Positions 36,952 to 48,900 of a stretch of DNA of 64,000 nucleotides are shown here, in pieces; within the stretch, counting starts at the first letter, position 1, and every line of letters starts with the position of its first letter. The translations under genes and the position numbers were made by a program. The DNA is from Tetragonia tetragonoides (lineage: Eukaryota; Streptophyta; Magnoliopsida; Caryophyllales; Aizoaceae), in contig CM076139.1 of NCBI GenBank assembly GCA_038025085.1, positions 49,766,807 to 49,830,806 on the forward strand. Reading direction: 5' to 3'. Under the pieces are notes generated by a model. It ran no database searches and was not told the DNA's origin. It saw only the letters and a list, made by a program, of their open reading frames with translations.

Positions 36952-37668
36952 TCACAGGAGTGGACACTGAACAACTGTTATGCCTCTAATGTTCCGTTTC
37001 CCTGTGAACACACGTAGCTTGTCGTCCCCCACCACCTCCCTGTGAATCCACTTGTCCAAGTACATCCAAACCCAAAGCGCCGCCATAAACAAGCAGTTTA
37101 AGTGCGTGGCCGCCGGAAACTCGGAACTAGCACGGCGTAGAATCATTGCTTTACCAATCACCACACCAATTGAAGACTCGAACATACCGCGCTTATTACA
37201 TTTGGGCAATATGACTATAAATAAGCAAAACACATCAAAAACCAAGCACAAACAAGCTATAAGTGTGTAAACTTTAACCATTTTATCATCACACATTTTA
37301 CTCCCCACTAAACAGAAATAATCAAACATAATAAGGGGATAAAACATGCATGATAATGTTGCACCAACAATGATTATAGGGTTTGGATTAGCATTCAAAA
37401 CCCATTTGGAATTTCTTGCTTTAGGAAAATGGTGAAGTATAATGGTGTGAATTATGACCAGAAAAGTGCAAATACAAACATCAGAACCACTCAAATGGGA
37501 TATGAACTGTTTTTTGTTAAATTCACCATTGTTACTGATTAGGGTCTTGAACATGGCTGGGAAAACCACACCCAAAAGAGCAACAAATAAACCCAAAATG
37601 CACCAGAGTTTAGCAACCTCAGGTGCTCGGATACAAAGACGAAGGGTTTCAGAAATGGTGGGTGCCAT
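36952..37668 (-). CDS. Unrecognised multi-pass membrane protein, copy 2
   Basis: An intact intronless 238-aa frame on the minus strand, paralogous to 34462-35178. It has the same start (MAPTISETLRLC), the same first two membrane segments and the same last residues (IRGITVVQCPLL). Differences cluster in the loop after the third segment (FDYFCLVGSKMCDDKMVKVY) and in the region before the last segment (RRASSEFPAATHLNCLF). Total length is unchanged because small insertions and deletions balance. The retained frame despite this divergence suggests both copies are functional. The family is not recognised. Its leader is a T-rich stretch and it shares 5' flank with copy 1, so expression control may be similar. 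Confidence 0.8.
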   Translation of the reverse strand: MAPTISETLRLCIRAPEVAKLWCILGLFVALLGVVFPAMFKTLISNNGEFNKKQFISHLSGSDVCICTFLVIIHTIILHHFPKARNSKWVLNANPNPIIIVGATLSCMFYPLIMFDYFCLVGSKMCDDKMVKVYTLIACLCLVFDVFCLFIVILPKCNKRGMFESSIGVVIGKAMILRRASSEFPAATHLNCLFMAALWVWMYLDKWIHREVVGDDKLRVFTGKRNIRGITVVQCPLL

Positions 37669-37945
37669 TTTTTGGGTTTTCTGGGTTTTTTTTTGTGTGT
37701 TTGATTAAGGAAAATTGAAGAGAGAGAAGGAACTATGAAATGTGGAAAATGGAGTGTTCCAACTTTCAATTGCGCAACAGTTATAGCGCAAATTTGGAAT
37801 TTGGGCCAAAAAAAAGAAGACAAGTTTCAAATTTTTTGCAAGTACTGTGCTAGCTGTGAAAAGATGGCCATATACACCCTTTTGTATACTGTGAATTTGT
37901 GACACAGGGATTAACAGTCTGCACTGAACTATATGGGGATGATGC

Positions 37946-39680
37946 TTTACAGTTTACAGTAGGTATTTGTGGGGGTGAAAACTAAAAAAGGGAAGAGGTT
38001 TGGTCATTGGTGTGAGACTGTGAGGTAATTTTTTTTTTTTTTTGGATTTCATACCCTAGGAATGATTAAGTGTATCATAGTTCCCTCAAACAAAATAAAA
38101 AAAAAATTAAGTGTATAATAGTCTACTCAAGGAATAAAAAAAAAGTGTTTCATATACACATTTCTAATTTGTGAGAAATTACAATAATTAGGATGTGTTC
38201 ACAATAAGTGAGAGAAAGTCTCTCGTAAATACAAAGATTACATTTTTTTTCTAAAAAAAAAAGGTAAGACAACCAGGTAATAAGATAACTTCATTAACAG
38301 ATTAGTGATAAAACAAATACAGCGAAGAACAAATAAAAAAGAAGCCTAAAAATGATACAAGTTAGACAAATCTAAAAATAAGCCATCTTTATCTTCCAAC
38401 TCTATCTTGTTCATCAGCTTCAGAAACAAGAGGATCCGAATCCTCCAAACACCACCAACAACCTTTTTTTTTTTTTTTTTTTTTGCTTTAGGTTTTCCAG
38501 ATCTAAGATCCAAAAAAACCCGCAAATTCTAAAGGGATTCACAGTCTTCAAACAGAAGACCGAAATCGACCAAACGAAGGAATCAATGATGGAGAGATGG
38601 ATGGGCTTCGAAATCGGCTCGAAAATGAAGCAAATCAAATATAAAACACACAAAGGGATCAATTTCTTTCAAATCCACTTTGCACACACAAACTTAATAG
38701 AGACAACAAATTTTTTTGGGCTTTACGATTTCAGATCTGAAATCTACATACCTAAAAACCCTAAAATACAAGCCTCTAAAAAAGAGAGGGGAAAAATGGA
38801 GTCATGGAAGCTTGGATGGAATATGGAGGCATGGGGCTTGAGGAAATCATGACTTTAAGGCTAGGAGAAGCTGTATAAACAAGCAAGATATGGAGGCTAA
38901 GCAAAAATGGCGGCTGAGCAAGGATGGAGGCTGAGCAAAAAATATGGCTTTTGTTCAAACTAAATAGAAAGATTACATATGAGTTACATACTTACATATG
39001 ATGAGGCTATTATTGAAAGAAAACATTTTCACAAAAATATAGAAAGAAATGAAAGTATTTGGTGCTTACAATTAGTGAATAACTAATGGGAATCCCTATA
39101 AATAAGAAGATGATAGTTACGGTTTCTTTTGAAAAGAGAGAGGGAGAAGGAGAGAAAGAAACTGCGTCACAACTAAAATCTCTTAGTTAGTTTTTGGGAG
39201 ATTTTAAGGTATTGAACTTTTTACATTGTAAATTGTAACCCTATGTTGTTCGAATTTTTAATGAGCAAATGTTGTGTGAAACCAACACACAAAATTGAGT
39301 TCAGATCCTCTGCTGTTACAGATTTACAGTAGGGGATCAGTTTCTCTTCTCTCTCCTCCAAACCCCTAAACTCCCTCTACAATCCAAGGGCCCAAAAAAG
39401 AAGAAGACCAATTCTAGGGTGAGATTGCAAGGACTGCACCTCTGCAATTCTTGAAGGAACAAGAGAGGATCCTCACCCCAAAAAATAGGATCATTAATTA
39501 GAAAGGTATGGTCATTTTTTTAATGAGCGGTGACCCTTCTCAGCAAAAGTTATGATAAAACCGTCTTACACAAGTTTTTGTGAAACGAGAGTCCCGAAGA
39601 AAAAAGAAAAAACAGTGTCAAAAATCGAAATCATTTATTTTATTTTTCCCAAGGATAAAGCATACGCAATTAGGCAGTGA
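37946..39680. other. Spacer between membrane-protein gene and ENGase
   Basis: No gene is supported. The stretch contains T-runs (38030-38043 and 38465-38485) and a TATA-like tataaataag at 39097-39106. A tract near 38790-38950 repeats atggaggc/ctgagcaaaa words. An AAGACGGT-type repeat remnant lies near 39490-39590. The TATA with a following GA-rich stretch could be a solo-LTR-like promoter fragment, but no LTR boundaries were found. Confidence 0.4.
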
Positions 39681-39917
39681 TTGTCACTTTACCTTTACCA
39701 CCCTTCTTTTACTCCACAAGGTAAACCACCATGCCAAGTAATGAAAGACAAAAGTAAACGTGAACGGCTAAGTCACTCTTCAATTTCATCATCTTCATTT
39801 TGTTTACTTCAAATGCTAGCTCTTATTCGCGCCTTTGTAAAACGCGAAACCCTAATCTCTCTCCGAAACTTAATCCTCTCAATCTACACCAAATTCTCTC
39901 TTCTCATTTCCTCAATC

Positions 39918-42900
39918 ATGGTTTCCGATCAATATCCCGCCAATTCTCAACCTTCCGATGATCAATCCGCGCCAAAATTCGACCCATCACAGCCGTCAAT
40001 TCCGATTTCTTACCCGATCAAAACCCTAGAAGAGCTAGAATCCAGGTCGTATTTTGATTCTTTTCATTATCCATTTAATAAAGCCTCTGTGCCTTTGATT
40101 AATGAAGATTCAATTTTGGGATTGCCCAATAGACCTAGGCTTTTGGTTTGCCATGATATGGCTGGTGGGTATACTGATGATGATAAGTGGGTTCAAGGTG
40201 GGACAAATGAGGGTGCTTATGGAATTTGGCATTGGTATTTGATGGATGTTTTTGTTTATTTTTCGCATAGTTTGGTTACATTACCTCCTCCTTGCTGGGT
40301 TAATGCTGCTCATAAGCATGGTGTTAAGGTAACTTCTATTTATCTTATTTACTGTTCTTCAAATTATACCATTATTTAGCTTTGTTATATTTGTGGGTTT
40401 TGCATTTGTGGTACTTGGAATTTTTGTATGTTGATTTGTATTATCACTAGTTAAGTAATTAAGAATGTATTTGGTGGTAAATGGAGTTTAGTGGTTGGTG
40501 GAATTTTAGGGTTATAAGGAGTAATTAATTAACTTGATGTGGGGTTTTGTGAAGGATTTCAGTTAGTCCTGTGCATATGATTGTGTGCGTGCTTCACAAC
40601 CCTTTCTAGAAGGTTGGTGAAGTCATGCAATATTGGCATTTTATTTACTGTTCTTTCAATTTATAAATATTTTTTCTTTCATTTTTGGTATGTTTGTGGG
40701 TTTTGGATTTGTGGTATGTTTTTTGTGATGAGTAGTATTAGCACAAGTTAAGCAACAAAGAATGTATTTGCGATAGATGAAGTTTAGAGTGTTGCTCTCA
40801 GCAGGATTTTTACTGGGTTGTTGTTTTTCTTCTAATGCTTTTTTCTCTTTTATTTGCTTGTGGCTTTTGCTTTTGTGGTATGTTTGTGTGATGAATAGTG
40901 TTTGAACCAGTTAAGCAATCAATAACATATATGCCATGGAGTTTAAAGGCCTGACCTTGGCAGGATCCTTACTAGATTGTTTACTGTTTAGTGGTGGTGG
41001 CATTTCGGAGCAACTACTTTTTATATGGATTTTTGTAAAGGACTTTGGCTAGTCTATGGACATGATTGTGTGCATGCTTCGCAACCTTTTCTGAAAAGGT
41101 GGGTGATGAAGTCAAGCACTGTATAAGGCCAGGCTGCTTATCTTTAATTATCAATACAAAATATTTAGCAACCATGGAGAAGTTAGCTATCACAGCCTGT
41201 AAGTTAACGGATATGGGTTAGAAAGCCGTCTTTATAGGATCCTCCATTTGAATGACCCACTTACAATAGGTTGGTAGCTTTGCTAAGGGGGTTTTGCGTT
41301 GAGATTATCAAAAAAAAGTGTACCTCCATTTCAAGAAAGAGAGGAGTAGAGGACTGGAGGAGAAATTCGCAATATTTCAAGTAGTCTTTGGTGGTTGCGG
41401 GTGTTCTTTTCAGCCGAACTTACCTGAACCAAACTGATCTGAACTGGAAATTGACAGGGAAGGTGAAAATAACATACCCTTAGTAACTATCGGTTGAGGT
41501 GACTTCTTTTCGATAACTTCATGCGGAGTTACATTGTACTATATATTTGATTCGTTAACATAACTTAACAACCATAAGTTTAAGAAGCAAAGTATAATCA
41601 TGCTATACTGCAAATATTTCATTGAGTCAATACCTGTATCTTTCCTCTACCTTCCCCCTTTGTCGTGCTGTAGAAATTCGTTTGGTGTAGTTGGGTTGTG
41701 AAGTAATGATAAGATAGTGTTTGCATTATCTCGATAGTGACATCTTATGCAAATTAGTGTTTCTTTATGTATCAGTTTTAATGAAGTTGGTTGGTTGTGG
41801 GGCTAGTATCTAATAAGTGTGCTCAACTTTTCACTTCATCTATGATTTGTTTTGTTTTTACATGACATACAAATTTACAAATTTTGATGTCTTATGTTCT
41901 GTTCCATATCTATTTTGCATGAAGGTGTTGGGGACTTTCATCACTGAGTGGGATGAGGGAAAAATTGTATGCGATAAACTCCTATCGACTAAGGACTATG
42001 CTCATATTTATGCGGAGCGGTTGACTGAGCTTGCGATTGCTCTGGGATTTGATGGGTGGCTGGTAATCTTTTTCCTCATTATTGTTACTGAAAGCTGTAT
42101 ATTTCTCTGATTTTGTATCTCCTGTATATTTTACATCCTTTAGTTTTTGCAATTGGAGATTGTCCTTTGTAGTTCATTTGGTGCCTGAATGTGTTCATAG
42201 TGAAACAGAAATATGAGCATTTACAAAGTCTCATACATGCCAGCTTGCTAATATATACAACCATGACAACAACACTAGAATCCCACTGTAGGATCTAGGT
42301 ATGTCAAAATGTATGCAAACTAAGCCAATCAATTTTTCAGTTACATATGACAACTTGATTATTGCTTGTTGGGTTTCTTTCTTTGTTTCTTTAGTATCAT
42401 TTTCAAGTCTACGTGATCCACAAACTGCATCTTTTGTGTTGAATTGACATCTCAATTTCTTTTAAGTTGTCAAATTAGAATTTTGGGTTTGAACTTATAG
42501 GTTACAGCTGACACTAAACATTTGATTGGTCTTTTGCAATAGGTTTACACCTAACTTTTTTTATCTTAGAGAACATAGAAGGAACAAGTGGACTTTCTTG
42601 TTTTTTTTAGCTTGTAATACCTTGATCAGTTTGGCTTTAGATTTGTCAACATTGTTTTTAAATTGTCGACGTCAGCTACTTGCAGATCAATATGGAGGTT
42701 AAATTGAAGGCAACCCAGATACCTAATTTGAAAGAATTTGTCAGCCATCTGAAAGATACTATGCATTCCTCAAAGCCTGGATCTCTGGTGATATGGTCAG
42801 TATTTGTGATCTCTATATCCTCTTTCCGTCTTTGTAATTGTTCTTGATCTATTATTGTATTCCATTGTAGGTATGACAGTGTGACAATTCATGGTGATCT

Positions 42901-45900
42901 CCTCTGGCAAGATCAACTAAATGACAAAAACAAACCTTTCTTTGATTTGTGTGATGGCATATTTATGAACTATACGTGGAAGGTATGATTCCCCCCCCCC
43001 CTCTTCCCTGAAGGAACTGATTCTTTAGTGTCACAAGTAACTATTCTTTTTTCACAGGAAGACTACCCAAAGCTCTCCGCTAACAATGCTGGTGACAGAA
43101 AATTTGACGTTTACATGGGGATAGATGTTTTTGGAAGGAACACTTATGGTGGAGGACAGTGGAATGTATGTATTTACCTCTACCAATGCTCTTTCTTATA
43201 TTTGAAGTTGTCAAAAAAAAAGAAAAAAAAGAAAGGCGTGGGTCTTCTGAAGTGCTTTAGTTTCTGTTTGTTTTGATTTCTTTGTTTGCCATTAACTCAA
43301 ACTTCTTCAAGTTCTTAACGTGTTTGCTCTGCTGATCTGTTTGATGGATGATAATTTCTCAGACACTTCCATATTCCTTCTGTGAAGACATTCATTATGT
43401 CAATGCAAAGATGTCGCACTCTAGGCTTGCTTTGAACCTATGCATGTGCTACTTGATTCTCTGTAATCTGTTATTACCTATTACTTTCAAGTATCTGCAT
43501 GTTTGTTTTTTTTCCTGATTCTGCACAATAATAGATTATCTTTCTACTGAACTTAGTTTACATTTACATGACTAAGAAAAAGATTGCAGATCATCACTTC
43601 ATCAAAGTATGAAACTTACTGTATACAGTCTTGAATTTATCAATGAGTTGTATTACCAGGATATGGTGTTCTATCGCATTAGTTAAGCTAGAGTTTTGTG
43701 TTAGAAAGATAATTACTGCTAGTTAATAGCGTGAACACGACTGATAAAAAAATACAAAAAAGAAGAAGTATTTTAGAGTGGTTGAGTAGTGTTTCATGTG
43801 CATCTTATTCATTGATCTTTGACAGATGGAAAAAGGTTAAGAGATCACTAATGGAAATTTTTTGTTGCAACATTGTAGACAAATAAGGCACTAGATGTTA
43901 TAAGGAACAGTGAGGTATCAGCTGCAATATTTGCACCTGGATGGGTCTATGAGACAGAGCAACCTCCAGATTTTCAGACTGCTCAGAACCGGTAGCTAAC
44001 TTATTCCATTTGGGAAGTTCCAGTGTTCAATTATCTGATTTTCTGGGTTTGTTGTCGTTTCTAGCTGGCCTTTTTTTTTCAAAGTGAAAGCAATATATTG
44101 TACCTCAAAAATCTTGTAGAACTGCTACGATTCACAGTGAAACAATGGGTATGAAGACAAACTCATCAAGAGAAAAGAGCGTGCAAATTATAAGGACAAA
44201 CCAGTGAGATATGATGTATGAGTGCTGTCACGCATTAACATTGTTTCTTTCTCTTGGTCAAGTATAAGAGCATTATTTGGCCTAAGTTTTTTCAGATTTT
44301 GAGTTTCTCTTCCTCACATCCCTCCTCCCCCAAAAGTTTCTTACTAACCAAAAGGTAAGCTGCAAAGTACAGATCTTGACCTTTCATTTTGATACTGAGC
44401 ACGGTCTTGCTTTATTAATTTGCAGTTGGTGGGCTCTAGTTGAAAAATCCTGGGGAGTGATGCAAAATTATCCACTGGCACTACCGTTCTTCTCAAATTT
44501 TGATCAGGTATTGACCTTTTGCTTTAATATATAATATAAACAGATTTGAAACAAAGTCTGGCATGATAGAGACAACCAAACAAGAGTAGCTTGTGGCTAG
44601 AATCAACTAACAGTAAGGAAAGATTGCATCCGGCTATGATACAATATAAACTGATAACCCCAAAAAACAAAGTAAAAAGGAATAAAAAGGTATGATATGA
44701 CACTATTGTCATTTAAAAATACATATGAAATCACCAGTCGGATATGGTTTGGACTAAATGAAGCAAGTTAGATGCACAAGTGTCATGCTTTATAATTAGT
44801 TATATTCACAGTGGCTTATATTCCAATGGAGCCAAAAAGATTCACTATTCCTTGATTCTTTGGCTTTGGAATATAATGGACAAAATTGAAACAGTATATC
44901 AAAGTATTTGCACTTATTGTGAAGTTGTAGATGGTCGTCGGGTGTTGGATCAAGGGTCAGATGGAAACAGCCTCTCTGTTTTCACAGGGTAAGGCTGCCG
45001 ACCCCGACCCCCCCTAAGGCCCTAACCCCGCTTGGGCGGGAGCCTCTTTGGAGGCACTGGGGTAATATTGATGTTGACGTTGTAGCTATAATCACAGTGG
45101 ATATGAAGTGTCTAGTTCAATTATTACCTTATTTGCTCTCAGGGTCATGGTCATCACTTTTCTGTTGATGGAAGACAAATTTCCAATGCTGACTGGTGCA
45201 ACTTATCATGCCAAAGCTTTCAGGTATAAATCTAAACTTCAGTTTCGCCTCCCTCACGGACTTGTGTGGTGGCATTTTGGCTTCCCGGAAAGACTTGTAT
45301 GGCTGGTTTTTGTTAATTGTGATGTGGATCTTATCTCTCTCACTTTCAGACATTGAAAGTGAAATAGTTTAAAAAACCTCATCCCGAGATCTTTACTATT
45401 AGTACATTACGTAACTAACTGATCAATGAATTTGATGGAAATGAAATCAATTCGTGTGAGCTCCTTGTTTATATACCATGTTGCTAGGAATATTAACTAA
45501 TTGGTGGATTGCCTGAATTTCGATGGGCTGGTCTCAAATATTCCTTGTGGGATCATGCTGCTCAAGCCTTCAATGGAACCAGCTTGTCAGACATATGGCA
45601 CATTGACATGCTGCTTTTTATGCTAATTTCGCCCCTCCCCTTAGGACTGCTCGTCCTCTTAGTTTGTATTTGTATTTTTTTCCTTATTAATATGTATCTT
45701 TCTTACTTAAAGACAGGCTAGCTTATGATAAGCTATGACTAACTGTGGCACTAAGAGTAGGATGGTATATTATTATTTGGGAATTGGGAGCTTAAGTGCA
45801 AGTTTGTTGATGATTTGGATGTTCTCGTTTGCTGAAGAAAATGGATATTGTCGAAGTTACAGAGAATGGGGGTGTTTGTTTACTGGAAATGGAAAAATTT

Positions 45901-48900
45901 GCTGGTCTCACAAAAATGTTTCTGGGATTCCATTAGTGAGAAAATTTAACCTGCATATAGAGAATCTAGGAATGGCAGAACTCATAGTCATATTGTAGCC
46001 TGGGGGACTATAAAATGTAGCCTGGTTCTCATTTTATAGTCAATATGTGATGGTCCATAAAGCATTACTATTGGAGCACAGAAGTCATCATCTTTGATCA
46101 AGAAAGCATACTGACACAGTTGTTTGATAATTGCATGCTTATTAGCCTGCAAATACTTGGACTTGGCTACAGTATCCAACTTGGGATACGTATAAAAGTG
46201 TCACACGCGACCATTTTCTAAATTTTTCTGCACGTTTTTGGCCTAAAAGGAACCATCAATTGTCCATCCCCACGTTGGAGTTTTGAGTACGGAACATGGA
46301 TACTCGAGGTGAATTGAAGAGTCTGGGTAGCATGGCTGGCCCTGCACAATCTAAAAGTCCACTGTATTGCAATTTTTTTTATGAAATCTGATACACTTGC
46401 TCTTTGCTATGCATGTAAGTAGCATCTAGCATGGCTTTGATTCATGGATTGCAATTGGTTGATTCTGGATATTGCTTTTAATTTTTTATTTGATTTGGGG
46501 AGTATGGGTTAGATGAGTTGTGAAAGTGCTATTTAATATTTATGAAGTACTAATAATTGAATGATATATTACTGTGATTGTCGTTAGATGAGTGATCAGA
46601 ACACATAACAATCGATGGTGAATGATTGAAGCCTATTAGTAAGAAAACACTTATATGACAAGTGCTTATATGCAATAGCTGCAAAGTGGTTGGGCATATT
46701 GATGGAATTTTATGAGTAAATACAAAACTACCATGCGGCAGGGTAGTGCTGCAGCCAAAATTTCCATAAGTCTACCTTTGCGCCTCAGTTATTTTATCCT
46801 TGCATCAAAGTATATAGTTATATGTATAAATAGATTACTTAGCTGTTCCAATAGTGAAATACAGGAAAGCATGTAGATTACATTTAAGCATTAAAGATGA
46901 TGATTTTTCATCTCAAAATAGTGGAAAACTAGTATATAGAGATTGGGAAATAAGAAACTAGTTGGGGCTTGAGGAAGTTGATGAAATGCTTATTCAGTGT
47001 AGATGTATCCCTAGAATAGGCCTGAGCAACGGGCGGGGCTGGGTCATCCATGTTCGTGGGTGGGTCGGGTCAGTCATGGGTCGACCCGACCCATTTTGGC
47101 CCGTTTTAAAATTTAAAAAGTGTGTTTTAATAATAAAATATTCTGTGGGTTGGCCCATTTGCGACCCGGTATGACCTGTCTAACTTTTATGGGTCGACCC
47201 ATTTTGACCCGCCCATTTACAGTTGTAAATTATGACCCGCTGGGCAGTGGGCCTGGCCAGATCGGCCACAGGGCCCTCTCATTTGCCCAGGTCTACCTTA
47301 GAACAATGGCAACTGAAGTTGTGAGAAATAAGTGCATAATGCAGTGTTTTTGTGTAATAAATAGAGAAATGTACTTCGTGAATCATCTTGCTTCTCTTTT
47401 AAATCATCCTCTCTCTTGGTCCCTTTCATTGAGCAAGAATTGATACAATCGTGTCCGGATGTATTGAGATGTGAAGTTGGTGTGAAACAGGGCAATCATG
47501 CGAGGGTGACAAGTGTTAAATGATTAAAAACTTTAGGGATGAAACGTATTGTTAAATCATCATCCAGGATTCTTGGTACATGTCTCTGTATTGCTCTATT
47601 CTCTCCTAATAATGCTGCTATGCCTCCACCCCAGCTACGTTCCCATCACCATTACCTGATGCAGGTAAGATTTTCTAGCCATGGAGTGAACTCCACTTTT
47701 AACCAACCTGCATGCAGAAAAGTTATCCTAGCTTAGCTATCCTCTAGCAAATTGGCTCTAGGTTCATACAACCACTAGATATATGTAAATTTCGCTAGTT
47801 GGTTTAATGTAGCATGACCACAACCTAGGTCATCTCACAAACGGCTGCGTCATAGTCATATTCACCGGTTTTCTGTCTTGCTTGATTGCTCCCATGTTGG
47901 CCAGTGCAGCGGTATAATGGGCTTTTTGTGGGACCTGTACTTTCAGGTCCATCACTATCTAACTTTTGGTGAATGTTAATGTAAACAAAAGGATGAGAAG
48001 GGTTGGTCGGAGGTCTGCTAGGACAAGTAGGCTCATAGCTCTCATCAATGTCACATTGCAGACAATTGGCAAATGTCCTGTTTTGTTTTTGGGCCTTGAA
48101 TAGCATTAAATGAGCAGAGGAAGAGAGAATGAGATTGTTCTTAGTACACGTCTTGGTTCTATTACTTCTATATACTTTAGTAGAAATCGGGTCTGCTTCT
48201 CTTAATGCCACATGATATTTGTGAACAAACAATGGTAGTAAGAAGGCATTGTTTGTATTTCAAACAAACATGAAAATTTTACTTTCAGTATGTCACCTTA
48301 TTTAGAGCGCTGATGTGATTAGCAATTTGGTTAATGTTAGCTGTAGGCAATAAAGCAGCAACTCTGAATCCCATACTGAGGCAGACAACTTGCCTCAAAA
48401 CATCCATGCAAATTTCTTTTTGTATGAATCAGACGTACTATTACTCCACCCCGCCCCCAAAAAACATGCATTACAAAGTGGTAAGAACTGTAGGACGAAC
48501 ATATTGGTTCGACAAAAGTGCTTCAATATGTTCTGCAATTATGCGCTTTTCCTTGTCTTGGTGCTTTGGTATCTTTAGCTGCTCACTTGTTACTCGATAG
48601 AAAGAAAGGATGTAGAGGTTCATGAAGATGACCCTTCTGTGAAAGTTTTCTATTTGTTCCAGAGGTTTTGTGTTGATGACCAAAGATGATTTATATTTAT
48701 GTAACTTCATCGCCTGCAGAAGCATTTTGTTTTGTTTTGTTATGAAGCTAGTTCTTACTTAATGTGAAATACGTACATCTGTGGTTGCAGATTTGCCCAC
48801 TTGATGTCCTTGTCTAGTGGCTATTATGATTACTTTTTTGCAGCATATTGTATTGAGGAGATTTTGCCTGATGTTCTGCCCTGAGTAGTACTTTAGAAGT

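Larger units (their letters stand above)
36060..37945 (-). repeat. Tandem segmental duplication, copy 2
   Basis: A 1.9-kb counterpart of 33826-35447 in the same orientation, holding the second 238-aa gene. It has the same downstream repeat unit (gaaactaccctacatagac) and the same upstream leader (ttgggttttctgggttttt). It differs by a 252-bp Stowaway insertion and small indels. Confidence 0.85.

Noticed and set aside
38150..39300. Solo LTR
   Set aside because: A TATA-like box and A/T-rich end were seen, but no TG...CA termini with target duplication could be defined.
47825..48232. 135-codon minus-strand frame
   Set aside because: It lies within an ENGase intron on the opposite strand, with no recognised motif and no supporting splice or promoter signals.
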